Virus record (IMG/VR): IMGVR_UViG_3300021373_001860 | Span: 1-20,739 of that record | Length of the DNA stretch: 20,739 nucleotides | Strand: one strand, 5' to 3' | From: a virus | In this document: in pieces, positions 12,955 through 20,739 of the stretch | Layout: each line of letters begins with the position of its first letter | How positions within the stretch are numbered: the stretch's first letter is position 1 | Program-made: the position numbers and the translations under genes | Notes under the pieces: model-generated | What the model was told of the DNA's origin: nothing | The model's input: the letters and a program-made list of their open reading frames with translations, nothing else | Database searches by the model: none

Positions 12955-13449
12955 ATGGCTCTTAAAGCAGATAGATACGAAGAATCGACTGACATCAGTT
13001 TTTTCTATACTGACAGTGCAGTTGTGCGTGGTGGAGTTGTTTGCCTCGAAACACTTAGCGCTTCTGGCGCAGCACTCGATCAAGGCGACAACACCGTTTC
13101 TTACCAGCAGGCAGCGGCTACTGACGTTCCAGTTGGTATTCTTTTGAACGATGTTGTTAACAAAGATCTTACCCGTACTCATCTTAACCAGTACAAAGAT
13201 GAAATCCAACTTGGTGGTAAGGTTACTGTCTTGACTCGTGGTTGGGTTGTCACCAATATGATTGACGGAGCACCAAGTCCGGGCGATGTTGCTTACGCTT
13301 CTGACGCTGGCGGAAACGCTGGCTACATTACTGATGGCGCAGCAGACGCTACTGCCTCTGGCAATCTAGCGATTGGCCGTTTTATGTCCGCAAAGGACGC
13401 AGATGGCTACGCTAAAGTTTACGTAAACCTTCCTAACCACGGTGCCTAA
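12955..13449 (+). CDS. Small head decoration-like protein
   Basis: 164 residues; AGGAG 12 bases before the ATG, in a 20-base gap after the scaffold. It begins MALKADRYEESTDISFFYTD and is rich in Gly, Ala, Val and Asp with short beta strands (VVRGGVVCLETLSAS, VPVGILLNDVV, GGKVTVLTRGWVVTN, NLAIGRFMSAKDADG, YAKVYVNLP). This layout, with GILL and GRF motifs and a position between scaffold and major capsid gene, fits the small decoration or capsid-stabilising proteins of HK97-fold phages. No enzymatic motif. Strong ribosome binding site and codon bias indicate high output. A minor head-completion role is a less likely alternative. Confidence 0.72.
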   Translation: MALKADRYEESTDISFFYTDSAVVRGGVVCLETLSASGAALDQGDNTVSYQQAAATDVPVGILLNDVVNKDLTRTHLNQYKDEIQLGGKVTVLTRGWVVTNMIDGAPSPGDVAYASDAGGNAGYITDGAADATASGNLAIGRFMSAKDADGYAKVYVNLPNHGA

Positions 13450-13474
13450 GCCATAATCTAAAGGAGATTTAAAT

Positions 13475-14482
13475 ATGTCATTTACAGAAAGACCTAGTGA
13501 TGAATTCCTCAGTCTTTACAAAAAGACTGGCGATAACGATCAAAACGTGGCTTATGCAGCACAGCGTGAATTCGCTAAAGCTCTTGAGCTTCCACTCCGC
13601 AAGGGCGTTTTGGTTGGTAACATTCTCGGAAATATTTTCGAGACTATCAATGTCGAGCCGGGAGCTTCTACCGAGTATCCTCTCGATCTAATTTCTCCGG
13701 GACTTGAGGGTGAGCACGTAGCTTACACTAATCCCGGTCATGGTCGCGTTCCTGAGCGTGCGGTTGAAAGCGATTACGTCATGATTCCAACCTACAGCAT
13801 CACTTCGAGCATTGATTACTTGCTCCGTTATGCTCGTGAGGCACGTTGGGATGTAGCTGGTCGTGCTGCACAGGTCATGGAAGCTGGCTTCGTCAAGAAG
13901 ATGAACGATGACGGATGGCACACCCTTTTGGCCGCCGGTGTTGATCGTAACATCTTGGTTTATGACGGAGACGCAACTGCTGGTTTGTTCTCCAAGCGAC
14001 TTGTTAGCTTGATGCAAACCGTCATGCGTCGTAATGCTGGTGGTAACACTGGCTCTGCTAATCGTGGTCGTTTGACCGACTTGTACGTTTCGCCAGAAGC
14101 ACTCGAAGACGTGCGAAACTGGGGATTGGATCAAGTTGACGAAGTTACTCGTCGCGAAATTTACACCGCGAGTGAAGGTGGTGCTCCTATCACCCGTATC
14201 TTTGGTGTCAACCTTCACGATCTTGATGAGCTTGGCGAAGGTCAAGAATACCAAGACTTCTTCGTGAACGGACTTGGCGGTGCGTTGGAAGCTAGCGACC
14301 TTGAGTTGGTTGTTGGTTTGGACCAAGGTGCTAATGACAGCTTTGTTATGCCAATGAAGCAAGCACTTCAGGTCTTTGAAGATCCAACTCTCCATCGTCA
14401 GCAGCGAGTTGGCTACTACGGGTGGGCTGAACTCGGATTTGGTGTCCTTGATAATCGTCGCATTATGCTAGGCTCCTTCTAA
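13475..14482 (+). CDS. Major capsid protein (HK97 fold)
   Basis: 335 residues; AAGGAG lies about 9 bases before the ATG. Order: N-terminal helical arm (about 1-45), strand and E-loop region (ETINVEPGASTEYPLDLISP at 56-75), spine helix (SSIDYLLRYAREARWDVAGR at 110-129, continuing RAAQVMEAGFVKKMNDDGW) and a C-terminal A-domain with TDLYVSPEALEDVRNW and GVNLHDLDELGEGQEYQDFF. This is the usual plan of T4-like/HK97-like capsid proteins. It has no separate propeptide of delta-domain size, in keeping with a dedicated scaffold. It stands last in the head operon, directly before the strong terminator at 14511, and its codon use is that of a very highly expressed gene. Confidence 0.9.
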   Translation: MSFTERPSDEFLSLYKKTGDNDQNVAYAAQREFAKALELPLRKGVLVGNILGNIFETINVEPGASTEYPLDLISPGLEGEHVAYTNPGHGRVPERAVESDYVMIPTYSITSSIDYLLRYAREARWDVAGRAAQVMEAGFVKKMNDDGWHTLLAAGVDRNILVYDGDATAGLFSKRLVSLMQTVMRRNAGGNTGSANRGRLTDLYVSPEALEDVRNWGLDQVDEVTRREIYTASEGGAPITRIFGVNLHDLDELGEGQEYQDFFVNGLGGALEASDLELVVGLDQGANDSFVMPMKQALQVFEDPTLHRQQRVGYYGWAELGFGVLDNRRIMLGSF

Positions 14483-14510
14483 TAATCCAATTGAGTTCTA
14501 ATTAATCATA

Positions 14511-14548
14511 AGAGTCATCTCCATATCATTGGTGATGGCTCTTTTTTT
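14511..14548 (+). terminator. Rho-independent terminator after the capsid gene
   Basis: AGAGTCATC (14511-14519) pairs with GATGGCTCT (14534-14542) with one G-T wobble; the loop side can add CCA with TGG. A run of seven T follows (14542-14548). It ends the head operon 28 bases after the capsid stop. Its T-run is also the T-tract of the next late promoter. Confidence 0.88.
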
Positions 14549-14557
14549 GTGTATAAT
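14549..14557 (+). promoter_or_regulatory. Putative phage late promoter, copy 4 (appendage genes)
   Basis: GTGTATAAT directly after the T-run of the terminator. TATAAT is at 14552-14557, 56 bases before the start of the next gene. Same architecture as the copies at 9313 and 11406. Confidence 0.68.
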
Positions 14558-14613
14558 AGAGTGTAATTCGCGCTTTACAAACAACAGGATTTTCTTGAAG
14601 GGGAAAATATATA

Positions 14614-15078
14614 ATGACAGCTTTATCTGATTATTTGGAATCTGGATTACTACATCATGTCTTTCGTGGTCAAGAATTGCCAAAATTTAGTGGTATAGCT
14701 GTTGCTCTATGCAGCGGTGTGCCATCTGAAAGTGATACAGGCGAAACGATTCCAGAACTTCCAAGTGGCATTAATGGCTCTGGAACCGGTTATTCAAGAT
14801 ATAATCTTGGCGATACTACTGCTAGCGGAGATTATTTCTGGCAATACAATATAGACGACCACAACGCCGGTAGCGGCCTGATTAAAAATGATGTAACTCT
14901 TTTGTTTGACACCGCTCTACTTGATTGGGGCTGGGTCTCTGGTATAGCAATCGTTGATTCTGGAGATTATGGTGTGGGCAATCTTCTTATGTACTCAGCG
15001 CTTAACAATCCAAGGATTATCTATCAGGGGGACTCAGTTAAATTTGACTCTTCCACACTGCAAATCAAATTCAAGTAG
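14614..15078 (+). CDS. Virion protein of the small 'LL..FRG' structural type
   Basis: 154 residues; AAGGGG lies 10 bases upstream. It opens MTALSDYLESGLLHHVFRGQ, followed by FSGIAVALCSGVPSESDTGE, a GTGYSRYNLG motif at 57-66 and WGWVSGIAIVDSGDYGVGNL. This layout (a short N-terminal helix pair, a strand vALxxxxP, an acidic loop, then a Y[AS]R motif and a W..i.g..i.D segment) is that of a common small structural protein found in tail and appendage clusters of many phages, usually of unassigned role. First gene of the appendage transcript. Exact placement in the virion is unknown. Confidence 0.65.
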   Translation: MTALSDYLESGLLHHVFRGQELPKFSGIAVALCSGVPSESDTGETIPELPSGINGSGTGYSRYNLGDTTASGDYFWQYNIDDHNAGSGLIKNDVTLLFDTALLDWGWVSGIAIVDSGDYGVGNLLMYSALNNPRIIYQGDSVKFDSSTLQIKFK

Positions 15079-15087
15079 GCTTAAATT

Positions 15088-16710
15088 ATGATTTTGACCA
15101 AATCAGAATATCTGAACAAGATAGATATCTTGCTTGCAGATAATTCTACCCAAGAAATCTCACCTCTGGATTTAAGAACTAGCCTTATAGATTTAGTAGA
15201 TTCTGTAGGTAATCTTTTTGCTGGTCTAGAATTAGATGCTGCTAACTTTTCAAGTCCAAATACGAGAACTACGAGAGGTGGAGACTTATCACTAAATAGC
15301 ATGTTTTTAGCTGGTCGTTCAAGTGTAGACAATTCTGCGTTTGGATACGCCAGTTTAAGAAATAATTATAATGGCACAGAAAACACTGCGGTTGGCTCTT
15401 TCTCTTTAGCTTGTAATCTCTATGGTAGTCATAATTCTGCATTTGGTTATCATGCTATAGCTGGAAATACTTCTGGCAGTGGAAATGTTGGTATTGGTAA
15501 TTTTGCTCTAAATAATAATAAGTACGGTAATTTTAACATTGGCATTGGTCACGGGGCAGGTTACTACATAGATAAAAACGATGAATTTAAGTTTTATCTT
15601 GGTTCTTTTCCTATATCTTCTGGAGATACATGCGTTGGAGAAGAAGCTGTAACAAGTGGCGATGCCCCTCTTTTGTTTGGGGATTTAAAGGTTGAAAGTC
15701 ACAGACTTGGCGTTGGCGTTAATACCTTGCATGACTTTGGTATGTTACAAGTATCTGGCGACGTTTCACCTTCCGTTAGTGGCGATTTTGGTCTTGGTAA
15801 TAGCGTTTACCCTTGGTCCCACGTTAATAATGAGATTCAGTTTTCCGGTAGCTACATTGGTTTTGGCGGTGCTCCATCTGGCGATGTTCACGGTGTGTCT
15901 GATGCTAACACAACAATGTATGGAGATTTTTTACCTTCACAAGATGGTCGCTGGGCGCTTGGTAGCCCCGGCAATGGCGCTGATGGTACAAATAGGCTAC
16001 TTTGGGATGGATATTTTAATGATGTAATTATAAGTGGGCAAGCATTTATCAATGAGGCGAATTACAATACCATTGAAGAATGTTTATATGAGTGTAAAAC
16101 CCTACACTTAGCCACGAGCGGCTTCTGCGATCCAGAAAGTGCTGGATTTGACGATTCTGCCGTTTGTGGAATTTTGAACGATGAGGGGCTAGATGGTGCT
16201 GGATTTGAGATTCATTCTAGCGGTGCCGGTAATATCTACAGAAGAGACTATAGGTTTATCTACAAGGCCCCAGACTCGGAACTCGCTTGTCTACCAGTTG
16301 ACAATGCTTTTACTAGATCGAGATTTGAATCCAACATTTCTCTAGAAGTTGTTGACGGTGCAGCATTAATCAGTGAAAGATTGCTTGGTAGATATGACAC
16401 CAGTTTGGCTATTCAAAGTGGCTGCATGGGTATCTTCTTAGAGCCATACGCCGTTTCTGGGCAAAGGGTGGTTGTAGCTCAAGAGCCGCATTACACCAAT
16501 CAGTACCCAACCCTGAATGATGTAAACTTTATCTCACGTTCTGGTACAGACATTATTGATGGTAATCCTAGCGGTTACAATTATACCGCCATGTACGGAA
16601 CTGTAGACTCTGGTGTTCAGGTCTCACAAAGATTTGCCAGTAGAATTAAAAGCTCAAGCACTGTTCGTGGATTCAGCATTGTCTACCATGACGAACTAGA
16701 TCAGGAATAA
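15088..16710 (+). CDS. Fibre-like appendage protein with 17-residue repeats
   Basis: 540 residues; the ribosome binding site TAGG is part of the previous stop and lies 8 bases before the ATG. The N-terminus has a motif common at the start of phage fibres: ILLADNSTQEISPLDLRTSL (14-33), then LIDLVDSV. Residues 81-161 are a run of 17-residue repeats of the type [DEHG]N[ST]A[FV]GxxxLxxNxxG (four full units and a partial fifth), like the 'NTAIG' stalk of trimeric adhesins and fibres. The remainder has Gly/Ser-rich beta segments (GDVSPSVSGDFGLGNSVYPW) and a C-terminal domain (about 330-540) I cannot assign. It probably forms a trimeric beta-helical stalk that carries a receptor-binding or attachment part. 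Confidence 0.75.
   Translation: MILTKSEYLNKIDILLADNSTQEISPLDLRTSLIDLVDSVGNLFAGLELDAANFSSPNTRTTRGGDLSLNSMFLAGRSSVDNSAFGYASLRNNYNGTENTAVGSFSLACNLYGSHNSAFGYHAIAGNTSGSGNVGIGNFALNNNKYGNFNIGIGHGAGYYIDKNDEFKFYLGSFPISSGDTCVGEEAVTSGDAPLLFGDLKVESHRLGVGVNTLHDFGMLQVSGDVSPSVSGDFGLGNSVYPWSHVNNEIQFSGSYIGFGGAPSGDVHGVSDANTTMYGDFLPSQDGRWALGSPGNGADGTNRLLWDGYFNDVIISGQAFINEANYNTIEECLYECKTLHLATSGFCDPESAGFDDSAVCGILNDEGLDGAGFEIHSSGAGNIYRRDYRFIYKAPDSELACLPVDNAFTRSRFESNISLEVVDGAALISERLLGRYDTSLAIQSGCMGIFLEPYAVSGQRVVVAQEPHYTNQYPTLNDVNFISRSGTDIIDGNPSGYNYTAMYGTVDSGVQVSQRFASRIKSSSTVRGFSIVYHDELDQE
15328..15570 (+). repeat. Coding 51-base repeats (17 residues) in the first fibre protein
   Basis: Units start at residues 81, 98, 115, 132 and 149 (the last partial), for example DNSAFGYASLRNNYNGT, ENTAVGSFSLACNLYGS and HNSAFGYHAIAGNTSGS. 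Spacing is exactly 17 residues in each case. The DNA has diverged, so these are old repeats held by structure rather than recent duplications. Confidence 0.85.
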
Positions 16711-16713
16711 ATA

Positions 16714-19395
16714 ATGAAAGATAGACTATCAATACATATAGATAACGGTCAAGCTGATGTAAGAGAAGCGGTGACTGTATTAAGGAATGGTGGTACTGGT
16801 TCGCAGTCTGGATTGGTTGGTATCACCAATGCGATTTATGACCCTGACACAGGCTCTCCCGTTTTACCAGAAACTATATTCAACGTCCAGTCAACTGGCG
16901 ACTCTACCATTAGGTTCACAAGCGGTCCATCAAAGGACTATAGAAGTTCGTTAGAGCTGCTAGGTGTAAGCAATACAAGAGCTTCTGGATTACACATTAC
17001 CTACAATCCAGAGTTTGACGATGCATATGTTGATGCTGACACTGGATACGGTTACTACGAGCCGTGCGTAAACCCCGGAGTGACCGACAAGACTGTTTCT
17101 GACATCTCGCTTATTCGCCCAAGTGGTGATGTTGGGATGGAATTTTCTCATATTTCACTTTCAGAGAAGGGTTATGTCAGTGTAGGTCTTACTAGGGTTC
17201 ATGAGCAAAGGCACTTTGAAGCCAACGCGCCGCTTACAATTGCCTACATGTGCGACGGACATCGAGACAGCGGAACCATTTCTATTCACGAGCAGGCGTC
17301 TGCTCCAGCAAACCACTCTGATTTTGGCAAGGTTTATGTTAAGCCATATTCTGTTGGTGGTAGAACACAGGCTTTATATTTTAAAGACGACGGTGGAACA
17401 GAGACCAACCTAGTTTTATCTCAAGACCTAGACCCAACAAACCCAGAAGACGGATTGGTTTATGGCGATGCTAACTGTAATACCTATGGTGGTTTAAATA
17501 GCCCTCCCACTAGATCAGAGATATCTTCGCAGACAAATAACACGTTCTATGGTAATAATGTCGCTAACGACACAGTATATACGAGCGGCAATCTATTCAT
17601 GGGGTGTCAGACCGCTAGTGGTCTTACTCAGGTATTCAACAACATTGTACTTGGTAATAAGTCTGCGCAAGATGATGGTGAACTTAAAAATAATATTCTT
17701 ATCGGTCATAGATCGGCTCAGGGCTTAACTAATGGCCTGATTAATTCTATCATTATCGGTCACGATCTACAGGTCGATGATGATGACGCTTCTACTGACG
17801 GCTTATTTTTAGTTGATAAATTAATTAAAGGTAGCCTTGTTGAAAATTCTCAATACATGTCTGTTACAGATGGTTATTTCTCTGTTCTGGATACAGATGA
17901 TGTAGAATTTAAGATCTTTAACGAGTATGATGATGCACGATCTAGATTCACTTCAAATATTGATTTGATAGACTATAATCGTAGTGACGCTCAATACCCT
18001 CAGAACAATTTAAAATTTAACTTCAGAAATTCAAATAATGTATCTAACTGGACTTTGTTCCAGCTTGAGTCTGTCGGTGCTCCGATGACCAACACTCCGT
18101 CGTTTGGTGTAACTTCTAACCCCTATGCCCGACTAGACGGCGATCTACTAATTAGGGGTTCTATAAAGTTTGCTGATGGCTCAGTTATTAATGGTCTGTC
18201 TGATGCTGAGTACACACCCGTTGCTGGTGTTACCGGCGTTCAGGTTGTATTCCAAGATAATGTAGATAAAATTAGGCTTAATTATTCTTCACTAGATTTG
18301 GCTTCTTCGCTTGATACTATAGAGCCCAGCACGGCTTTTGTGGCCCTGCAAGTTGGCGGATCTTCTTCAAGTAGTATTGGTAAAATTTCTCTTGAGGGTC
18401 TTGCTGAGTATGTTGGCGGTGGCGGCGGTGGCGGCGGTGGTGGAGATACTATCGCTGTAGAAAACTGTAATATACTTGCTACTAATTCTGAAAACAGAGA
18501 GAATGTTTCCACCGCATTAAATATCGGCTCTGTGATGATGGGTTGTGATGTCGCAAGAGATGCCCAAGGCTGGGTAAACTCAGTTATGATTGGTGCTGAG
18601 GCTGGTGCCGATGCCGCTACACCAAACGCCGATCTAGACATTGAAAGTGCAGCCGTATTTATTGGTTCTCGTGCTGGTAAAGACTGTGACGATGTTTATA
18701 GAACGATTTGTATTGGTAATAACGCCGGTCAAACAGCTAGTGGCTCTACTGATTCTGTATTTATTGGTTCCAGTGCTGGTCTTGGTTCTAATTATGACCA
18801 GTCTTTAGGTCTTGGAGGGTGGGCACTTTCTAGCCCCATTGGTGAGTCTAATGCTGGATCGGGGAACTTGGAGATTGTAACTGGTCTACTAAGTAATCAA
18901 AGATTGTTCCATCCTAGTATTCTTGATGCTAACGGTGATCCAAGACAGTTAAATTCTAGATTGAATATTCAAAATAGTATTGCTGGACGAACAGACAGAA
19001 GAAACATCTCCATTGGAGACGCTAGACTTTCACCAACGGCACCGCTAGAAGTTAGAAGATCGAGTACGCTTCATGGCGACAATCCGAACAACTATGTTCA
19101 GGCTTGGTACTGCGATGATGTTCTTGTTGCCAGCTTGGATTGCGACGGTAATTTTGCGTCTGGCGACGAAGCCCAAAACATTGAAGGCTTTATTGTTGGT
19201 TCTGACTTGACCGGGAGTGCAACAATGAGCCTTCCAACTTCAGGAAAGTTGAACATTTATGAAGACGGTGTTTCTACGGGGCGAGAAATTTATATTAAAA
19301 ACAGAGACCCTAACTTAACCATTAACGGAGGAACTTATGTGGTCGCCACCAAGATAGGTAGTGATTATAGACCGGTTTGGGTAAGCTGCTCTTAA
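16714..19395 (+). CDS. Large fibre-like appendage protein with two repeat blocks and polyglycine
   Basis: 893 residues; AGGA lies 8 bases before the ATG, four bases after the previous stop. About 1-200 is a beta-rich N-terminal domain. FGKVYVKPYSVGGRTQALYF (204-223) followed by KDDGGTETNLVLS is a module common in phage fibres. Two stalk blocks follow: about 295-352 (NNIVLGNKSAQDDGEL, NNILIGHRSAQGLTNGL, NSIIIGHDL) and about 605-700 (NSVMIGAEAG, AAVFIGSRAG, RTICIGNNAG, DSVFIGSSAG), both of the [SIV]xIGxxA[GQ] kind. Between them lies a stretch of ten Gly (568-577). The C-terminus (RREIYIKN-like REIYIKNRDPNLTINGGTYV) looks like a small terminal domain. It is evidently a paralogue in design of the 15088 protein and probably part of the same appendage. 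Confidence 0.78.
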   Translation: MKDRLSIHIDNGQADVREAVTVLRNGGTGSQSGLVGITNAIYDPDTGSPVLPETIFNVQSTGDSTIRFTSGPSKDYRSSLELLGVSNTRASGLHITYNPEFDDAYVDADTGYGYYEPCVNPGVTDKTVSDISLIRPSGDVGMEFSHISLSEKGYVSVGLTRVHEQRHFEANAPLTIAYMCDGHRDSGTISIHEQASAPANHSDFGKVYVKPYSVGGRTQALYFKDDGGTETNLVLSQDLDPTNPEDGLVYGDANCNTYGGLNSPPTRSEISSQTNNTFYGNNVANDTVYTSGNLFMGCQTASGLTQVFNNIVLGNKSAQDDGELKNNILIGHRSAQGLTNGLINSIIIGHDLQVDDDDASTDGLFLVDKLIKGSLVENSQYMSVTDGYFSVLDTDDVEFKIFNEYDDARSRFTSNIDLIDYNRSDAQYPQNNLKFNFRNSNNVSNWTLFQLESVGAPMTNTPSFGVTSNPYARLDGDLLIRGSIKFADGSVINGLSDAEYTPVAGVTGVQVVFQDNVDKIRLNYSSLDLASSLDTIEPSTAFVALQVGGSSSSSIGKISLEGLAEYVGGGGGGGGGGDTIAVENCNILATNSENRENVSTALNIGSVMMGCDVARDAQGWVNSVMIGAEAGADAATPNADLDIESAAVFIGSRAGKDCDDVYRTICIGNNAGQTASGSTDSVFIGSSAGLGSNYDQSLGLGGWALSSPIGESNAGSGNLEIVTGLLSNQRLFHPSILDANGDPRQLNSRLNIQNSIAGRTDRRNISIGDARLSPTAPLEVRRSSTLHGDNPNNYVQAWYCDDVLVASLDCDGNFASGDEAQNIEGFIVGSDLTGSATMSLPTSGKLNIYEDGVSTGREIYIKNRDPNLTINGGTYVVATKIGSDYRPVWVSCS
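18415..18444 (+). repeat. Polyglycine-coding GGN tract, ten codons
   Basis: Ten glycine codons built from GGC and GGT with one GGA at the end, in the order GGC GGT GGC GGC GGT GGC then GGC GGT GGT GGA. It joins two domains of the 893-residue protein. Confidence 0.9.
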
Positions 19396-19416
19396 AAAAT
19401 AAATAGGATTAGATAG

Positions 19417-20739
19417 ATGGGAAGACCTGAAAACTGCAACTGTTGCGAAGATTTTGGCAATCCGCCACTACCACCAATTACTGATTGTGATCGTACGATC
19501 TGTATTGCATTTATAGACGAGAACAACGATAGTAACGGTAGAGACACCGTTGATGCTAAGTTTGCTGAATGGGTAAAGGCTTTTCCCAATAGAATTCTTT
19601 TTGTGGTAGATGTATTTGTTGATAATCCATTGAATCCAGACGGGACGCCAAAGTTATATTTTCCAGATGGCTGGAACAATCAGGCTTTTAATCTTCGTGG
19701 CGAATTTATTCGCGGTCTTTCCGTTCCAGAATTTTGCAACAGAGACAATGGAGACGTTGGCCTTGCAACAGATGTTTGGGCTGCACTTGCTACAATTGCT
19801 GCTGATAGGAATATCTTATCTGAGTTTGTTTCCGCAACAGAAGTTTCTATCTTTGTTAACACAACAAATAGTATGCCAGACGGCACAGTTCAGGCGGCCT
19901 ATGATTTACTTGTTAGCAAAGCTGAATCTATCGGTAAGACAATAACAACTAGCACTTTCAATTCTGATAAAGATTATCTTTGCCCATTCGTTACTTCTAG
20001 CTGTTGCCCAAATGAATTTACAGGGTCACTACAGACCCTATGTGGTTTATCATCTACTTGCACTCCAACTACTATACAGTTAAACAATAGGTCTATTCTT
20101 GGTTATAATGGTTTCATACCTGTGTATGGCCGTTCAAATTTCTTAATCAGGGAATACATTTATTTTGACCCTGATAACCCCCCTAATGAAGATTGGAACG
20201 CTTCTTTTGGTGGCGTCGAAAATGTTTTCAACAGATCGTATGGAAATCCCGGCCTTGAAGAAACAAATCAGCAGCAACTTGTTTTTATGACTAAGGTCGT
20301 TAACTCTGAAGGTGTAGAATTAGACTTTGTTGATATCGCTTACTTCATAGACTACAGTGATGACGATGGCAATACTTGGACCCAGATAGACGATCTTGGT
20401 ACAAAATTTTCTGGTCAGACATTAACACAATCTGTCATAGTTGACAATTTTGGCGGTAGCTCTTCTTCTGTCACAACTACGCACGACTGGCTTGGTGCTA
20501 CGGTTAGTGATTATGCACAAGAGAACTGGGAAGGCACGTTTGACACTAGATGGCTGTATGATAGAAAGTTTAGAATCAGGGTAAATCTTCCATCTTACCC
20601 CGACCTTGGGTCCGTTGCGTATGAATTTAGATTGCAAGAGTACAGAGTTCCAAAAACTATTGGCGGCGGAGGCGGCGGAGGCGGCGGAGGCGGAGGACCA
20701 TTATACCAAATGCTCTTTAGGGATGACATAACTTTTTCT
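19417..20739 (+). CDS. Structural protein, 5' part only, with vWA-like segment and polyglycine
   Basis: The frame opens with ATG at 19417 (AGGA 8 bases upstream) and stays open for 441 codons to the window edge. It starts with a cysteine-rich leader (MGRPENCNCCEDF, then TDCDRTICIAF). Residues about 25-175 alternate strands and helices: RTICIAFIDENND, NRILFVVDVF, WAALATIAADRNILSEFV, TEVSIFVNTTNSMPDGTVQA. The last resembles the DxSxS strand-loop of von Willebrand factor A domains, but with Asn-Thr-Thr-Asn-Ser in place of the metal-binding residues. A second cysteine group (CPFVTSSCCP, then C and C) follows, and beta-rich domains run to a 12-Gly stretch at 416-427. Probably an appendage or fibre-base protein of the same cluster. 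The vWA reading is tentative. Confidence 0.75.
   Translation, partial: MGRPENCNCCEDFGNPPLPPITDCDRTICIAFIDENNDSNGRDTVDAKFAEWVKAFPNRILFVVDVFVDNPLNPDGTPKLYFPDGWNNQAFNLRGEFIRGLSVPEFCNRDNGDVGLATDVWAALATIAADRNILSEFVSATEVSIFVNTTNSMPDGTVQAAYDLLVSKAESIGKTITTSTFNSDKDYLCPFVTSSCCPNEFTGSLQTLCGLSSTCTPTTIQLNNRSILGYNGFIPVYGRSNFLIREYIYFDPDNPPNEDWNASFGGVENVFNRSYGNPGLEETNQQQLVFMTKVVNSEGVELDFVDIAYFIDYSDDDGNTWTQIDDLGTKFSGQTLTQSVIVDNFGGSSSSVTTTHDWLGATVSDYAQENWEGTFDTRWLYDRKFRIRVNLPSYPDLGSVAYEFRLQEYRVPKTIGGGGGGGGGGGGPLYQMLFRDDITFS
20662..20697 (+). repeat. Polyglycine-coding GGN tract, twelve codons
   Basis: Twelve glycine codons: three times GGC GGC GGA, then GGC GGA GGA. More regular than the tract at 18415-18444, so it is more open to slippage during replication. 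Confidence 0.9.

Noticed and set aside
13688-14395. 235-residue minus-strand frame opposite the capsid gene
   Set aside because: A shadow of the strong codon bias of the capsid gene; no start signal and no family features.
18282-18641. 119-residue minus-strand frame with polyproline
   Set aside because: The proline run is simply the complement of the polyglycine tract; antisense to the fibre gene.

Overview
The window is a piece of a tailed double-stranded DNA phage genome (Caudoviricetes; HK97-type capsid) of moderate to low GC. No lineage or host can be fixed from the sequence alone. Two nucleotide-sugar enzymes and fibre-type structural proteins suggest an aquatic bacterial host, but that is inference. 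There is no integrase, repressor, rRNA, CRISPR array or recognisable tRNA.

Layout. Positions 1-1530 lie on the minus strand and hold five very small genes (one running off the left edge) among promoters of the host sigma-70 consensus type. Three promoters share their spacer and early leader, so they are near-copies of one cassette; this looks like an early or host-takeover region. At about 1560 transcription diverges, and everything from 1610 to the right edge is on the plus strand. Positions 1610-9306 are a tightly packed, overlapping gene train: a dTDP-glucose-dehydratase-like enzyme, two unknown proteins, a short sigma-factor-like protein, a coiled-coil protein (possible small terminase), GDP-mannose 4,6-dehydratase, an unknown, an HNH nuclease, an ERCC4-type nuclease, a ClpP-like protease and the large terminase. 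Positions 9387-14482 are the head module: portal, protease-scaffold fusion, small decoration-like protein and major capsid protein, followed by a strong terminator. Positions 14614-20739 are fibre or appendage proteins with short glycine-rich repeats and polyglycine linkers; the last gene is cut by the window edge.

How it works together. The motif GTGTATAAT, mostly after a T-run, was found at four places, each just upstream of a gene that begins a transcription unit (1610, portal, protease-scaffold, first appendage gene). It has no -35 box and differs from the sigma-70 promoters of the minus-strand region. The sigma-like protein at 3370-3885 is the natural candidate to read it, giving an early/late switch within this one window.

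Most notable points: the putative late-promoter set with its sigma factor; the in-frame internal start with a strong ribosome binding site inside the protease gene, which would make scaffold protein separately; the repeated early promoter-leader cassettes; and two nucleotide-sugar enzymes inside the packaging cluster. Function calls are from motifs read by eye, without database searches.
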